DNA from: Pseudarthrobacter enclensis
Lineage (GTDB): Bacteria; Actinomycetota; Actinomycetes; Actinomycetales; Micrococcaceae
DNA length: 64,000 nt
Reading direction: 5' to 3'
Assembly: GCF_030811655.1 (NCBI RefSeq)
Contig: NZ_JAUSRE010000015.1
Span: 1-64,000, forward strand
This document shows positions 52,837-61,141 of this stretch, piece by piece. Below the pieces are notes generated by a model. It searched no databases and was not told the origin of the DNA. It saw only the letters and a program-made list of their open reading frames with translations. Position numbers and translations under genes: made by a program. Position 1 is the stretch's first letter; the number at the start of each line of letters is the position of its first letter.

Positions 52837-54961
52837 CCGTCCACCTGCTGTCCGTCAGGTCATCGATCAGCATCACGCTCTGGCCCTGAACCGGCTGGAG
52901 CGCGGCTTCGAGCTCCGGGCCCACCAGCAGCCGGTCCCAGACGCCGGCCAGCCGGTACGCGCTGTTACCGCCGCGGCTTCCTGTGGGGCCGCCGTGGGCC
53001 AACTGCAGCTCGCCGAGGTAGGGGATGCGTCCGATCTCGGAAATCCCCCTGGCGAGTGACCCGACCAGCAGAGGCTTGCTGCGGGAGGGGATGTTCACAA
53101 TGGCGGCCGGCCTGCCCGCCCCGCTCCACCCCGGATTCCGGTTGTCTCCGGAGCCCCATTCACGCAGGACCTGCACACAGGCCTGCAGCATTCCAGGGTC
53201 CACCGGCCGGTCCTCCGCACCGGCGGCAAACAGCTCCCGCAGGGCTCCGCCCCAGCCAAGGTCCGTGAGGCGGGCGAGGACACGGCCCTCCGAGACGCCT
53301 TCGCCCGGCTTGAGTTTCCCTTTCACCGGCACCCCCAGGCGGTCCATGCCGCTGGGCCACTGAAGCCGCGGTTCCAGGACGCCGCCCGCCCGGCTCAGCG
53401 TCTGCCCGGCCGCTTCCGTGGCGCCGGCTGCCACGTCCACCGGGAACCATCGTCCCGCACAGTTGTCGCACCGCCCGCAGGGACGGGCTGTCTCATCATC
53501 CAGCACCGAGGTGATGTACTCCATCCGGCAGCCTGCCGTGTCCTGGTAGATCACCATCGAGTCCTGTTCATCCACCCGGGCTTCGGCGATACGGCTGTAG
53601 CGCTCCGCGTCGTACACCCACGGCTGGCCGGTGGACCGCCATCCGCCGCCAACCCGTTCCACGGCGCCGTCCACTGACAAAACCTTCAACAGCAGCTCGA
53701 GCGGCGTGCGGCGAAGATCAACCCTCGCTTCCAGCGCCACCGTGGACAACGCCGTTCCGGCGTCGGCCAATGCCGTCAGCACGGCCGCTGCCTTCTCCTC
53801 TGAAGGCATGGACGCGGTGGCGAAATACTGCCAGATGTAGCGGTCTTCGGACCCGGGCAGCAGCAGGACGTCCGCGTTCGCAGCGCCACGGCCGGCACGG
53901 CCCACCTGCTGGTAGTACGCCACCGGGGAGGACGGTGCCCCCAGGTGGACCACGAAGCCAAGATCGGGCTTGTCGAAGCCCATGCCGAGCGCCGACGTGG
54001 CCACCAGCGCCTTGACCTGGTTGTCCTTCAACAGCTGCTCTGCCCGCTCCCGGTCCGCCGGGTCGGTCCGCCCCGTGTAGGCAAGCACATTGTGTCCCGC
54101 TTCGGACAGCAGCCTGGCGGTGTCCTCCGCCGCGGAAACGGTCAGGGTGTAAATGATGCCGCTGCCGGGGAGATCTGCCAGGTGCGTCAGCAGCCAGCCC
54201 AGGCGCGCCTTGGAATCGGGCAGCGACAGGACTCCCAGCCGCAGCGAGTCACGGCCAAGGGAACCACGGATGGTCAGGACCCCGGCGCCGAGCTGTTCCT
54301 CGATATCGTGCACTACCCGCGAGTTGGCGGTGGCGGTGGTGGCCAGAACCGGTACCGAGTCCGGCAAACGGGTGATGAGGTCTGCGATGCGGCGGTAATC
54401 GGGACGGAAGTCATGGCCCCAGTCCGAGATACAGTGGGCCTCGTCAATGACCAGCAGCCCGGTACGCCGCAGGAGTTCGGGCAGCTGGGTTTCCCGGAAC
54501 GCCGGATTGGTCAACCGCTCCGGGGAGACCAGGAGGACGTCAACCTCATCGGTTGCCAACTGCTCACGGACCGTGTCCCATTCCAGCTGGTTGGCTGAGT
54601 TGATGGCGACCGCGCGTACCCCTGCGCGCGCGGCGGCGCCCACCTGGTCCCGCATCAAAGCAAGGAGGGGCGAAACGATCAGCGTGGGGCCCGCTCCCCG
54701 GCGCCGCAGCAGCAGGGAAGCCACGAAGTACACGGCAGACTTGCCCCAGCCGGTTCGCTGGACCACCAAAGCCCGCCGGCCGCCGTCGACCAGCGCCTCG
54801 ATGGCTTCAAACTGCCCATCATGGAACACGGCGCCTGGGTTCCCCACCAGGCCGCGCAGGACGTCCAGGGCCTCGGCGTGGGTGGCGGTGCCCGGCGTAT
54901 CCGGACCTCCGGCGCCTGCATCTGCGGTGGAAACTGTGGAAGCGTACTGGTTATTGGCCAT
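52760..54961 (-). CDS. recQ: RecQ-family DNA helicase with phosphoribosyltransferase-like C terminus
   Basis: 733 residues. The helicase core has FHDGQFEAIEALVDGGRRAL, Walker A RTGWGKSAVYF, VIDEAHCISDWGHDFRPDYR (DEAH box), TATAN and QQVGRAGRGA. A zinc module follows (CRMEYITS ... CGRCDNC) and a winged-helix region. There is no HRDC domain. Instead the last 115 residues (about 620-733) end in GQSVMLIDDLTDSRWTVTVA, which has the form of the PRPP-binding loop of type I phosphoribosyltransferases. The protein should unwind DNA 3' to 5' in repair; the role of the tail is unknown. GATACT is 6 bases before the ATG. The 3' end overlaps the convergent MFS gene. Confidence 0.9.
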   Translation of the reverse strand: MANNQYASTVSTADAGAGGPDTPGTATHAEALDVLRGLVGNPGAVFHDGQFEAIEALVDGGRRALVVQRTGWGKSAVYFVASLLLRRRGAGPTLIVSPLLALMRDQVGAAARAGVRAVAINSANQLEWDTVREQLATDEVDVLLVSPERLTNPAFRETQLPELLRRTGLLVIDEAHCISDWGHDFRPDYRRIADLITRLPDSVPVLATTATANSRVVHDIEEQLGAGVLTIRGSLGRDSLRLGVLSLPDSKARLGWLLTHLADLPGSGIIYTLTVSAAEDTARLLSEAGHNVLAYTGRTDPADRERAEQLLKDNQVKALVATSALGMGFDKPDLGFVVHLGAPSSPVAYYQQVGRAGRGAANADVLLLPGSEDRYIWQYFATASMPSEEKAAAVLTALADAGTALSTVALEARVDLRRTPLELLLKVLSVDGAVERVGGGWRSTGQPWVYDAERYSRIAEARVDEQDSMVIYQDTAGCRMEYITSVLDDETARPCGRCDNCAGRWFPVDVAAGATEAAGQTLSRAGGVLEPRLQWPSGMDRLGVPVKGKLKPGEGVSEGRVLARLTDLGWGGALRELFAAGAEDRPVDPGMLQACVQVLREWGSGDNRNPGWSGAGRPAAIVNIPSRSKPLLVGSLARGISEIGRIPYLGELQLAHGGPTGSRGGNSAYRLAGVWDRLLVGPELEAALQPVQGQSVMLIDDLTDSRWTVTVAGRALRQGGAGAVLPLVLAQAG

Positions 54962-55076
54962 TGATTCAGTATCCCAGCACCCTCCGACAGCCCGGACAGG
55001 GCGGGGCTGCTATGTGGAAACAGCCCCAACAAGGGACACAAAGCCGCGCTGTTGCGCAAGTTCCCATAAAGCCCCC

Positions 55077-55104
55077 TTGGCCACATGCGCCGCACACGTA
55101 AGAT
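55077..55104 (+). promoter_or_regulatory. promoter of the phosphomannomutase gene, leaderless
   Basis: TTGGCC (55077-55082), 16 bases, TAAGAT (55099-55104), then 7 bases to GTG 55112. The start site should coincide with or lie within one or two bases of the start codon. This decides the GTG start. Confidence 0.75.
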
Positions 55105-55111
55105 AAAGCCC

Positions 55112-56530
55112 GTGACTAGCGAACAGACAACGACATTTGATCTCTCGGCATCCTTCAAGGCCTACGACGTCCGTGGGATTGTGGGCGAGTCGATCACCGC
55201 CGAAATCGTCGAAGCCGTGGGGGCCGCGTTCGTGGATGTCCTGCAGCTCGAAGGCCAGACCATCGTGGTGGGCGGCGACATGCGTCCCTCCTCCCCCGAG
55301 TTCTCCAAAGCGTTCGCCAACGGGGCGGCAGCACGGGGGGCAAGTGTGGAGCTGCTGGACCTGATCTCCACCGACGAGCTGTACTTTGCCTGCGGATTCC
55401 TCAACCGCGCCGGAGCCACCTTCACCGCCAGCCACAACCCGGCCGAGTACAACGGCATCAAGATGGCGAAGGCAGGCGCCGTCCCCATCTCCTCCGAAAC
55501 CGGGCTCAAGGAGATCCAGGCCCTCGCGGAGCAGTACCTTAACGCCGGTTCCATCCCCGCGGCCGGCACCCGGGGCCTGATCAGCGTCCGGGACGTGCTC
55601 AAGGACTACTCCGAGTACCTTCGCAAGCTTGTTGACCTTTCCGCCTCCCGCCCGCTGAAGGTGGTGGTGGACGCAGGGAACGGCATGGCAGGCCTGACCA
55701 CCCCGGCAGTACTGGGTGACACCCTGCTGCCCAAGCTGCCCTTCGACATCGTTCCGCTGTACTTCGAACTGGACGGGTCCTTCCCCAACCACCCCGCCAA
55801 CCCGCTGGAGCCGGAAAACCTGCGAGACCTGCAGGCAGCCGTCATCGAACACGGCGCGGACATCGGCCTTGCCTTCGACGGCGACGCCGACCGCTGCTTC
55901 GTGATCGATGAAAAGGGCGAGCCCGTATCGCCGTCGGCCATCACCGGAATGGTGGCCCGCCGCGAAATCGCCCGGGCCAAGGCCCAGGGTGAAGAGACGC
56001 CAACGATCATCCACAACCTGCTCACCTCCCGCGCCGTGGCGGAGTTGGTGGAGCACGACGGCGGACGCGCCGTCCGCACGCGTGTCGGCCACTCCTTCAT
56101 CAAGGCAGTCATGGCCAAGGAAGGCGCGGTGTTCGGCGGCGAGCACTCCGCGCACTTCTACTTCCGCGACTTCTGGAACGCGGACACCGGCATGCTGGCG
56201 GCCATGCATGTCCTGGCAGCGCTGGGCGAACAGGAAGGCCCCCTCTCCGAACTGGCCCGCGAATACGAGCCGTACGTCAGCTCCGGTGAAATCAACTCCG
56301 AGGTGGAGGACAAGCCGGCAGCGGTCGAGCGCGTCCGCCAGGCCTTCGCGGACGAGGACCTCACCATCGACACCCTGGACGGCAGCACGTTCACGGCCAA
56401 CGACGGCAGCTACTGGTTCAACCTTCGCCCGTCCAACACCGAGCCGTTCCTGCGGCTCAACGCCGAGGCCACGGACCGGGCAACGATGGAACGCGTCCGC
56501 GACCGCGTCCTGTCCCTGGTGCGGGCCTAG
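55112..56530 (+). CDS. manB: phosphomannomutase/phosphoglucomutase
   Basis: Alpha-D-phosphohexomutase of 472 residues that interconverts mannose-6-phosphate and mannose-1-phosphate (or the glucose forms), supplying GDP-mannose for cell-wall glycans. Active-site phosphoserine is Ser107 in TASHNPAEYNG; DGDADRC binds Mg; GEHSAHFYFRD recognises the sugar; RPSNTEPFLRLN binds phosphate. GTG 55112 follows a TAAGAT promoter by 7 bases; the longest frame starts 9 codons earlier, inside the promoter. The gene leads a row of three closely spaced genes ending with the Rrf2 regulator. Confidence 0.93.
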   Translation: MTSEQTTTFDLSASFKAYDVRGIVGESITAEIVEAVGAAFVDVLQLEGQTIVVGGDMRPSSPEFSKAFANGAAARGASVELLDLISTDELYFACGFLNRAGATFTASHNPAEYNGIKMAKAGAVPISSETGLKEIQALAEQYLNAGSIPAAGTRGLISVRDVLKDYSEYLRKLVDLSASRPLKVVVDAGNGMAGLTTPAVLGDTLLPKLPFDIVPLYFELDGSFPNHPANPLEPENLRDLQAAVIEHGADIGLAFDGDADRCFVIDEKGEPVSPSAITGMVARREIARAKAQGEETPTIIHNLLTSRAVAELVEHDGGRAVRTRVGHSFIKAVMAKEGAVFGGEHSAHFYFRDFWNADTGMLAAMHVLAALGEQEGPLSELAREYEPYVSSGEINSEVEDKPAAVERVRQAFADEDLTIDTLDGSTFTANDGSYWFNLRPSNTEPFLRLNAEATDRATMERVRDRVLSLVRA

Positions 56531-56536
56531 CACCGG

Positions 56537-57034
56537 ATGGCTGGACATACCGGTCAGGCAGCGGACGGAATCGGCGGGCAGGACAGCTGGCGCGATTCCG
56601 TCTCCGAAGCCACGGCAACTGACCTGGAAAACCTCCTGGGCACGGGCGTCAGCGCGGCCCAGGAGCAGCTCCAGCGCAACGGCGGCTTCCTGCCCTTCGC
56701 ACTGACCGTGCAGAACGACGGCGAGGTGCGGCTGGTTGCCGTCTCCCCGGCGGATGCCGGCGAGGGCAGCGACGGGGACTTCGACGCCGACGCCATGATC
56801 AGCGACCTGCAGGCCCTCCTCCGCCAGAACCGGGACGATTTCCGGGCAGCCGCCGTAGTGTGCGACATCCTGCTGGTGGAGGATGACTCGGACGCCATCC
56901 ATGTGGCAGCGGAACACCGCGACGGTTCCCTCTTCGCCGCGGTGCTCCCCTATTCGGCCAACGCCACCACCCAGTCCTGGGAATTCGGCGAGCTGGGGGC
57001 CGATGCCAGCGAGCCCGCCATCTGGGTGGACTAG
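56537..57034 (+). CDS. small acidic protein of unknown function
   Basis: 165 residues, acidic and soluble. It has DLENLLGTGVSAAQEQLQRN then GGFLPFALTVQNDGEVRLVAV and VVCDILLVEDDSDAIHVAAEHRDG, a pattern of an alpha/beta protein found as a conserved hypothetical in actinobacteria. It starts 6 bp after the phosphomannomutase stop and ends 15 bp before the Rrf2 regulator, so it is probably co-transcribed with both. Function is not known to me. Confidence 0.7.
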   Translation: MAGHTGQAADGIGGQDSWRDSVSEATATDLENLLGTGVSAAQEQLQRNGGFLPFALTVQNDGEVRLVAVSPADAGEGSDGDFDADAMISDLQALLRQNRDDFRAAAVVCDILLVEDDSDAIHVAAEHRDGSLFAAVLPYSANATTQSWEFGELGADASEPAIWVD

Positions 57035-57049
57035 ACCGGACCTGCTGCC

Positions 57050-57499
57050 ATGAAGATCAATGCCTTTGCCGACGTCAGCCTGCGCGCCCTCATGGTGCTC
57101 GCAGCCGTTCCGGACGGCACCCTGCTTACCACGCAGAGCATCGCAGACTCCGTGGGGACACCGTACAACCACGTCAGCAAGGCCATGGCCAAGCTGCGGA
57201 GCATGGGCCTGATTGAGGTGGTCCGCGGCCGCTCCGGCGGCTCCCGGCTCAGCCATGCAGGACGGATCGCAACGGTAGGTCAGATCCTCCGCCAGCTCGA
57301 CAGCCGCACCGATCCCGCCGACTGTGTGTCTCCCGCCGGAAACTGCCCCCTCATCAACGAGTGCAGGCTGCGCGGCGCTCTGGCCCGCGCCCGCGAGGCT
57401 TTTTACGCCGAGCTGGATTCGGTGGTGATCGGGGAACTTCCCCAGGCCCGGCAGATGGCGCCGGTCTTCCAGATGATCGGCCTCCGGCCGGGGATTTAG
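57050..57499 (+). CDS. nsrR: Rrf2-family regulator (NsrR-like, nitric oxide sensing)
   Basis: 149 residues: an N-terminal winged helix (VSLRALMVLAAVPDGTLLTT, then TPYNHVSKAMAKLRSMGLIE and RGRSGGSRL) and a cluster-binding loop DCVSPAGNCPLINECRLRGA. Its three cysteines are spaced C-x6-C-x5-C, close to the three Cys that hold the Fe-S cluster in NsrR. NsrR represses the flavohaemoglobin gene until nitric oxide damages its cluster. It stands directly upstream of hmpA with two inverted repeats between them, which supports the NsrR assignment over other Rrf2 members. Confidence 0.85.
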   Translation: MKINAFADVSLRALMVLAAVPDGTLLTTQSIADSVGTPYNHVSKAMAKLRSMGLIEVVRGRSGGSRLSHAGRIATVGQILRQLDSRTDPADCVSPAGNCPLINECRLRGALARAREAFYAELDSVVIGELPQARQMAPVFQMIGLRPGI

Positions 57500-57538
57500 C
57501 CCGGAATCCGGGTGCCTGCTCCCGGTTTGATTTCAAAC

Positions 57539-57589
57539 TTCTACAAGGTGTAGAACTGAGGCAGAAATACTTGTATTTGAAATACGAGT
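57539..57589 (+). promoter_or_regulatory. two inverted repeats in the hmpA promoter (putative NsrR operators)
   Basis: Site 1 is TTCTACA-AGG-TGTAGAA (57539-57555), a perfect 7-bp repeat. Site 2 is ACTTGTATTT-G-AAATACGAGT (57569-57589), with nine of ten positions matching. Their centres are 32 bp apart, about three helical turns. The AT-rich second site probably overlaps the hmpA -10 region. Binding by the adjacent Rrf2 protein is inferred from position. Confidence 0.65.
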
Positions 57590-57636
57590 TTTCCTCCGGC
57601 CGGACGAAGGCCCCGGCCATAACCTCAGGAGTACAG

Positions 57637-58797
57637 ATGCTCTCGGACAAGTCCCGCCCCGTCATCGAGGCCACCCTGCCGCTGGTCGGCTCCCGGATCG
57701 GATCCATCACCCCGAACTTCTACGCCCGCCTTTTCGCGGCGCACCCCGAACTGATGGATGGCCTGTTCAGCCGCTCCAACCAGCGCTCCGGGAACCAGCA
57801 GCAGGCCCTCGCCGGGAGCATCGCGGCCTTCGCCACCCACCTGGTCAACAACCCGGGCACCCTGCCGGAGACGGTCCTTTCCCGCATCGCACACCGGCAC
57901 GCCTCCCTGGGCATCACCGAGCCGCAGTACCAGGTGGTCTACGAGCACCTGTTCGGAGCAATCGCCGAAGACCTGGCGGAGGTCATCACCCCCGAGATCG
58001 CAGAAGCCTGGACCGAAGTGTACGGGCTGATGGCAGACGCCCTGATCAAGCTGGAGAAGGGCCTCTACGCAGCGCAGGCAAATGACAGGATGTGGACGCC
58101 GTGGCGCGTGGCCGCCAAGACCCCCGCAGGAACCGGGTCCATGACCTTCACCCTCGAGCCCGCGGACGACACTCCCGTCACCGCGGCCCTTCCCGGCCAG
58201 TACATCAGCGTGAAGGTGCCGGTCGCTGACGGCCTGCGCCAGGTCCGCCAGTACTCCCTTTCCGGGGACGCGGGCACCAGCCGCACCTTCACCACCAAGC
58301 TGGACGACGGCGGCGAGGTCTCCCCCGTGCTGCACAACACTGTCCAGGTGGGCGACGTCGTCGAAATTTCCAACCCCTACGGCGAGATCACCCTCAAGGA
58401 AGGCGACGGCCCCGTGGTCCTGGCCTCTGCCGGCATCGGCTGCACCCCCACCGCCTCCATCCTCCGCTCCCTCGCCGAGTCGGGCTCCGACCGCCAGGTC
58501 CTGGTGCTTCACGCCGAAAGCACCCTGGACAGCTGGGCCCTCCGCAGCCAGATGACGGACGACGTCGAACGCCTGGACGGCGCCGAACTGCAGCTCTGGC
58601 TGGAGAAACCCGTGGACGGCGCCAAGCAGGGATTCATGACGCTGCGCGAAGTCGACCTCCCGGCTGACGCCTCCCTGTACCTCTGCGGCCCGCTGCCGTT
58701 CATGAAGAACATCCGCAACGAAGCCATCAACGCGGGCATCCCCGCCACCCGGATCCACTACGAGGTCTTCGGCCCGGACATCTGGCTCGCCAGCTGA
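57637..58797 (+). CDS. hmp: flavohaemoglobin (nitric oxide dioxygenase)
   Basis: 386 residues in three domains. The globin (1-140) has proximal His86 in SRIAHRHASLG and distal residues in NFYARLFAAHPEL. The FAD domain (about 150-255) has RQYSLSG, and the NAD domain has LASAGIGCTPTASILRSLA and YLCGPLPFMKNIR. It converts NO and oxygen to nitrate using NAD(P)H. ATG 57637 has CAGGAG 5 bases upstream and gives the usual length; the longest frame starts inside nsrR. It is the target gene of the adjacent NsrR-like regulator. Confidence 0.94.
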   Translation: MLSDKSRPVIEATLPLVGSRIGSITPNFYARLFAAHPELMDGLFSRSNQRSGNQQQALAGSIAAFATHLVNNPGTLPETVLSRIAHRHASLGITEPQYQVVYEHLFGAIAEDLAEVITPEIAEAWTEVYGLMADALIKLEKGLYAAQANDRMWTPWRVAAKTPAGTGSMTFTLEPADDTPVTAALPGQYISVKVPVADGLRQVRQYSLSGDAGTSRTFTTKLDDGGEVSPVLHNTVQVGDVVEISNPYGEITLKEGDGPVVLASAGIGCTPTASILRSLAESGSDRQVLVLHAESTLDSWALRSQMTDDVERLDGAELQLWLEKPVDGAKQGFMTLREVDLPADASLYLCGPLPFMKNIRNEAINAGIPATRIHYEVFGPDIWLAS

Positions 58798-58832
58798 TCC
58801 CCACCGCCTCCCCAAGGTCAATGTTCATCTGA

Positions 58833-58880
58833 ACGACGACGGCCCCGCACCTTTCGCGAAAGGTGCGGGGCCGTCGTCGT
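58833..58880. terminator. bidirectional terminator hmp/pckG
   Basis: A perfect 48-bp palindrome (two 24-base arms, ACGACGACGGCCCCGCACC in the outer arm, TTTCGCGAAA at the centre) between two convergent genes. No U tract follows, but the stem is exceptionally stable. Confidence 0.8.
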
Positions 58881-58898
58881 GCTTCAGGCGGCGGACGC

Positions 58899-60725
58899 CT
58901 AGGAGAGGCGGCCCTTCAGGCCAGCCAGCTCCGACTGCAGCGCCTGGGGCAGGGACTCACCGAAGTTGGCGAACCATTCCTCGATGGAGGCCAGTTCAGC
59001 GGCCCACTCCGTGGGATCAACCTTGACGGCTTCCTCCACCTGGGCGGCGGTCATATCCAGGCCGTCGAGGTCGACGGCGTCGCCGGTGGGCACGAAACCG
59101 ATCGGGGTTTCGACGGCGTCCGCCTTGCCTTCAAGCCGTTCGATCGCCCACTTGAGGACGCGGGCATTGTCGCCGAAACCGGGCCAGGCGAAGCCGCCCT
59201 CGGCGTTCCGGCGGAACCAGTTGACCAGGAAGATCTTGGGCAGGCGCTCCGGGTTGGCCTTGGCGGAGAGGTTGACCCAGTGGTTCAGGTAGTCGCCTGC
59301 GTCGTAGCCGATGAAGGGCAGCATGGCCATCGGGTCGCGGCGGACCACGCCCACCGCGCCGGCAGCGGCGGCGGTGGTTTCCGAGGACAGGGTGGAGCCC
59401 ATGAAGATGCCGTTGGACCAGCTGCGGGCCTCGGTGACCAGCGGGATGGTGGTCTTGCGGCGCCCCCCGAACAGGATGGCGGAAAGTTCCACGCCGTCGG
59501 GGCTGTGGTACTCCTCGGCCAGCATGTCGATCTGGTCGATCGGGGTGCAGAAGCGGGAGTTCGGGTGCGCCGCGGGCTTGTCCGAACCGGAGGTCCAGGA
59601 GTTGCCCTGCCAGTCGGTCAGGTGCGCGGGCACCTCGTCCGTCATGCCCTCCCACCAGACACCGCCGTCGTCGGTCAGTGCCACGTTGGTGAAGATGCTG
59701 TTGCCCTTGGCGATGGCGCGCATGGCGTTGGGGTTGGTGCCCCAGCCAGTGCCGGGGGCAACGCCGAAGAGGCCCGCCTCGGGGTTCACCGCCCGCAGCT
59801 CGCCTTCCTTGCCGAACCGCATCCAGGTGATGTCGTCACCCAGGGTCTCAACCTTCCAGCCCTTGATGGTGGGGTCCAGCAGGGCGAGGTTGGTCTTGCC
59901 GCAGGCAGAGGGGAAGGCCGCTGCCACGTAGTAGGTCTTCTGCTCGGGGGAGGTCAGCTTGAGGATGAGCATGTGCTCGGCCAGCCAGCCTTCGTCGCGG
60001 GCCATCACCGAGGCAATGCGCAGGGCGTAGCACTTCTTGCCCAGCAGCGCGTTGCCGCCGTAACCCGAGCCGAAGGACCAGATGGAGCGCTCCTCCGGGA
60101 AGTGGACAATCCACTTGTCCGGGTTGCACGGCCACGGCACGTCATCCTGGCCCGGCTCCAGCGGAGCACCTACGGAGTGCAGCGCCGGAACGAAGAAGGC
60201 GTTGGTTTCGGTGATGCGGTCCAGGACATCGGTGCCGATGCGGGCCATGATGCGCATAGAGGCCACAACGTAGGCGCTGTCCGTGATCTCGACACCGAAC
60301 TTGGGGTCCTCGGCGTCGAGGTGGCCCATGACGAACGGGATGACGTACATGGTGCGGCCGCGCATGGAGCCCGCGAAAAGGCCGCGGAGCTTGTCCTTCA
60401 TCTCCGCCGGGTCCATCCAGTTGTTGGTGAAGCCGGCGTCGCGCTTGTTCTCGGAGCAAATGAAGGTCTGTTCCTCAACGCGGGCAACGTCTGCGGGATC
60501 CGAGAACGCGGCGAAGGAATTCGGGAACAGGTCCTGGTTGAGCCTGGTCAGGGTGCCGGCAGCAACAAGCTCGTCGGTGAGACGGCTGTTTTCCTCTTCG
60601 GACCCGTCAACCCAGTAGATGCGGTCCGGCTGCGTAAGCTCAGCAACCTCTTCGACCCATGCCAGCAACCCGGCATGTGTGGTGGGTGCTTTCTCAAGCA
60701 GCGGCTTCTGCGCCAGATCGCCCAT
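58899..60725 (-). CDS. pckG: phosphoenolpyruvate carboxykinase (GTP)
   Basis: Converts oxaloacetate and GTP to PEP, the entry to gluconeogenesis. 608 residues, the normal size. The PEPCK-specific [13 protein letters not shown] is the P-loop with the reactive Cys, DDITWMRFG binds metal, [11 protein letters not shown] and [21 protein letters not shown] shape the substrate site, and [17 protein letters not shown] is the GTP-specific C-terminal motif. ATG 60725 has AAGGGA 7 bases upstream; the longest frame begins 8 codons earlier without support. The upstream region is long and rich in palindromes, so strong regulation by carbon source is likely. Confidence 0.96.
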   Translation of the reverse strand: MGDLAQKPLLEKAPTTHAGLLAWVEEVAELTQPDRIYWVDGSEEENSRLTDELVAAGTLTRLNQDLFPNSFAAFSDPADVARVEEQTFICSENKRDAGFTNNWMDPAEMKDKLRGLFAGSMRGRTMYVIPFVMGHLDAEDPKFGVEITDSAYVVASMRIMARIGTDVLDRITETNAFFVPALHSVGAPLEPGQDDVPWPCNPDKWIVHFPEERSIWSFGSGYGGNALLGKKCYALRIASVMARDEGWLAEHMLILKLTSPEQKTYYVAAAFPSACGKTNLALLDPTIKGWKVETLGDDITWMRFGKEGELRAVNPEAGLFGVAPGTGWGTNPNAMRAIAKGNSIFTNVALTDDGGVWWEGMTDEVPAHLTDWQGNSWTSGSDKPAAHPNSRFCTPIDQIDMLAEEYHSPDGVELSAILFGGRRKTTIPLVTEARSWSNGIFMGSTLSSETTAAAAGAVGVVRRDPMAMLPFIGYDAGDYLNHWVNLSAKANPERLPKIFLVNWFRRNAEGGFAWPGFGDNARVLKWAIERLEGKADAVETPIGFVPTGDAVDLDGLDMTAAQVEEAVKVDPTEWAAELASIEEWFANFGESLPQALQSELAGLKGRLS

Positions 60726-60762
60726 TGCAGTTCCCTTCCTCGGGTTCATCGGTGTGAGCTAA

Positions 60763-60902
60763 ATGCTATGGTCCGGACCGGTCCAGTTTTTGGGGGGCTT
60801 GACTGACATCTGCGGTCACCGAAAGTGAATTCCGCGGAAAATCAAGGAATTGTTGCCGCGAAAACGCGAATTAAGTGACAAAGGTCACCTAGACCGGTCT
60901 AG
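60763..60902 (-). promoter_or_regulatory. pckG control region: -10 box, GACCGGTC palindromes, CRP/GlxR-type site
   Basis: On the minus strand a -10-like TAGCAT lies at 60763-60768. Just upstream, GGTCCGGACC (60770-60779) and GGACCGGTCC (60775-60784) overlap each other between the -10 and the expected -35. Further up, CTAGACCGGTCTAG (60889-60902) is a perfect 14-bp palindrome. It abuts GTGACAAAGGTCAC (60875-60888), which fits GTGA-N6-TCAC, the core of CRP/GlxR sites. The 276-bp gap holds nothing else but the divergent tRNA-Arg promoter. Confidence 0.5.
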
Positions 60903-60927
60903 TAGCGGATATTACAGGGAGTTCGAT

Positions 60928-60956
60928 TTGGCATCAGGGCCGGGCTCGCGTAAAGT
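60928..60956 (+). promoter_or_regulatory. promoter of tRNA-Arg
   Basis: TTGGCA (60928-60933), 17 bases, TAAAGT (60951-60956). Transcription would start near 60963, giving a leader of about 40 nt that contains a GGGAGA/TCTCCC hairpin before the tRNA. Confidence 0.75.
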
Positions 60957-61001
60957 AATTCGAGGTTCAGGGAGAGCGGTTCTTCTCCCGGGACACGAAA
61001 T

Positions 61002-61078
<77 letters not shown>

Positions 61079-61080
61079 GC

Positions 61081-61116
61081 AAGGTCCGCACCGGTTCGCC
61101 GGTGCGGACCTTTTTT
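61081..61116 (+). terminator. terminator of tRNA-Arg
   Basis: AAGGTCCGCACCGG, loop TTCG, and the complementary arm make a perfect 14-bp stem with a stable tetraloop followed by TTTT, 2 bp after CCA. Confidence 0.93.
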
Positions 61117-61141
61117 GTGCCGTCGCGGTTAGGCTTTGCAC

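Noticed and set aside
55010..57256. Open frame of 748 codons on the minus strand
   Set aside because: It covers manB, the small protein and nsrR on the opposite strand and has no recognisable domain.
57361..57636. N-terminal extension of the flavohaemoglobin frame
   Set aside because: It lies inside nsrR and the operator region. ATG 57637 with CAGGAG gives the standard globin start.
58863..60806. Open frame of 647 codons on the plus strand
   Set aside because: It is the antisense of pckG, whose PEPCK motifs are unambiguous, and it runs through the bidirectional terminator.
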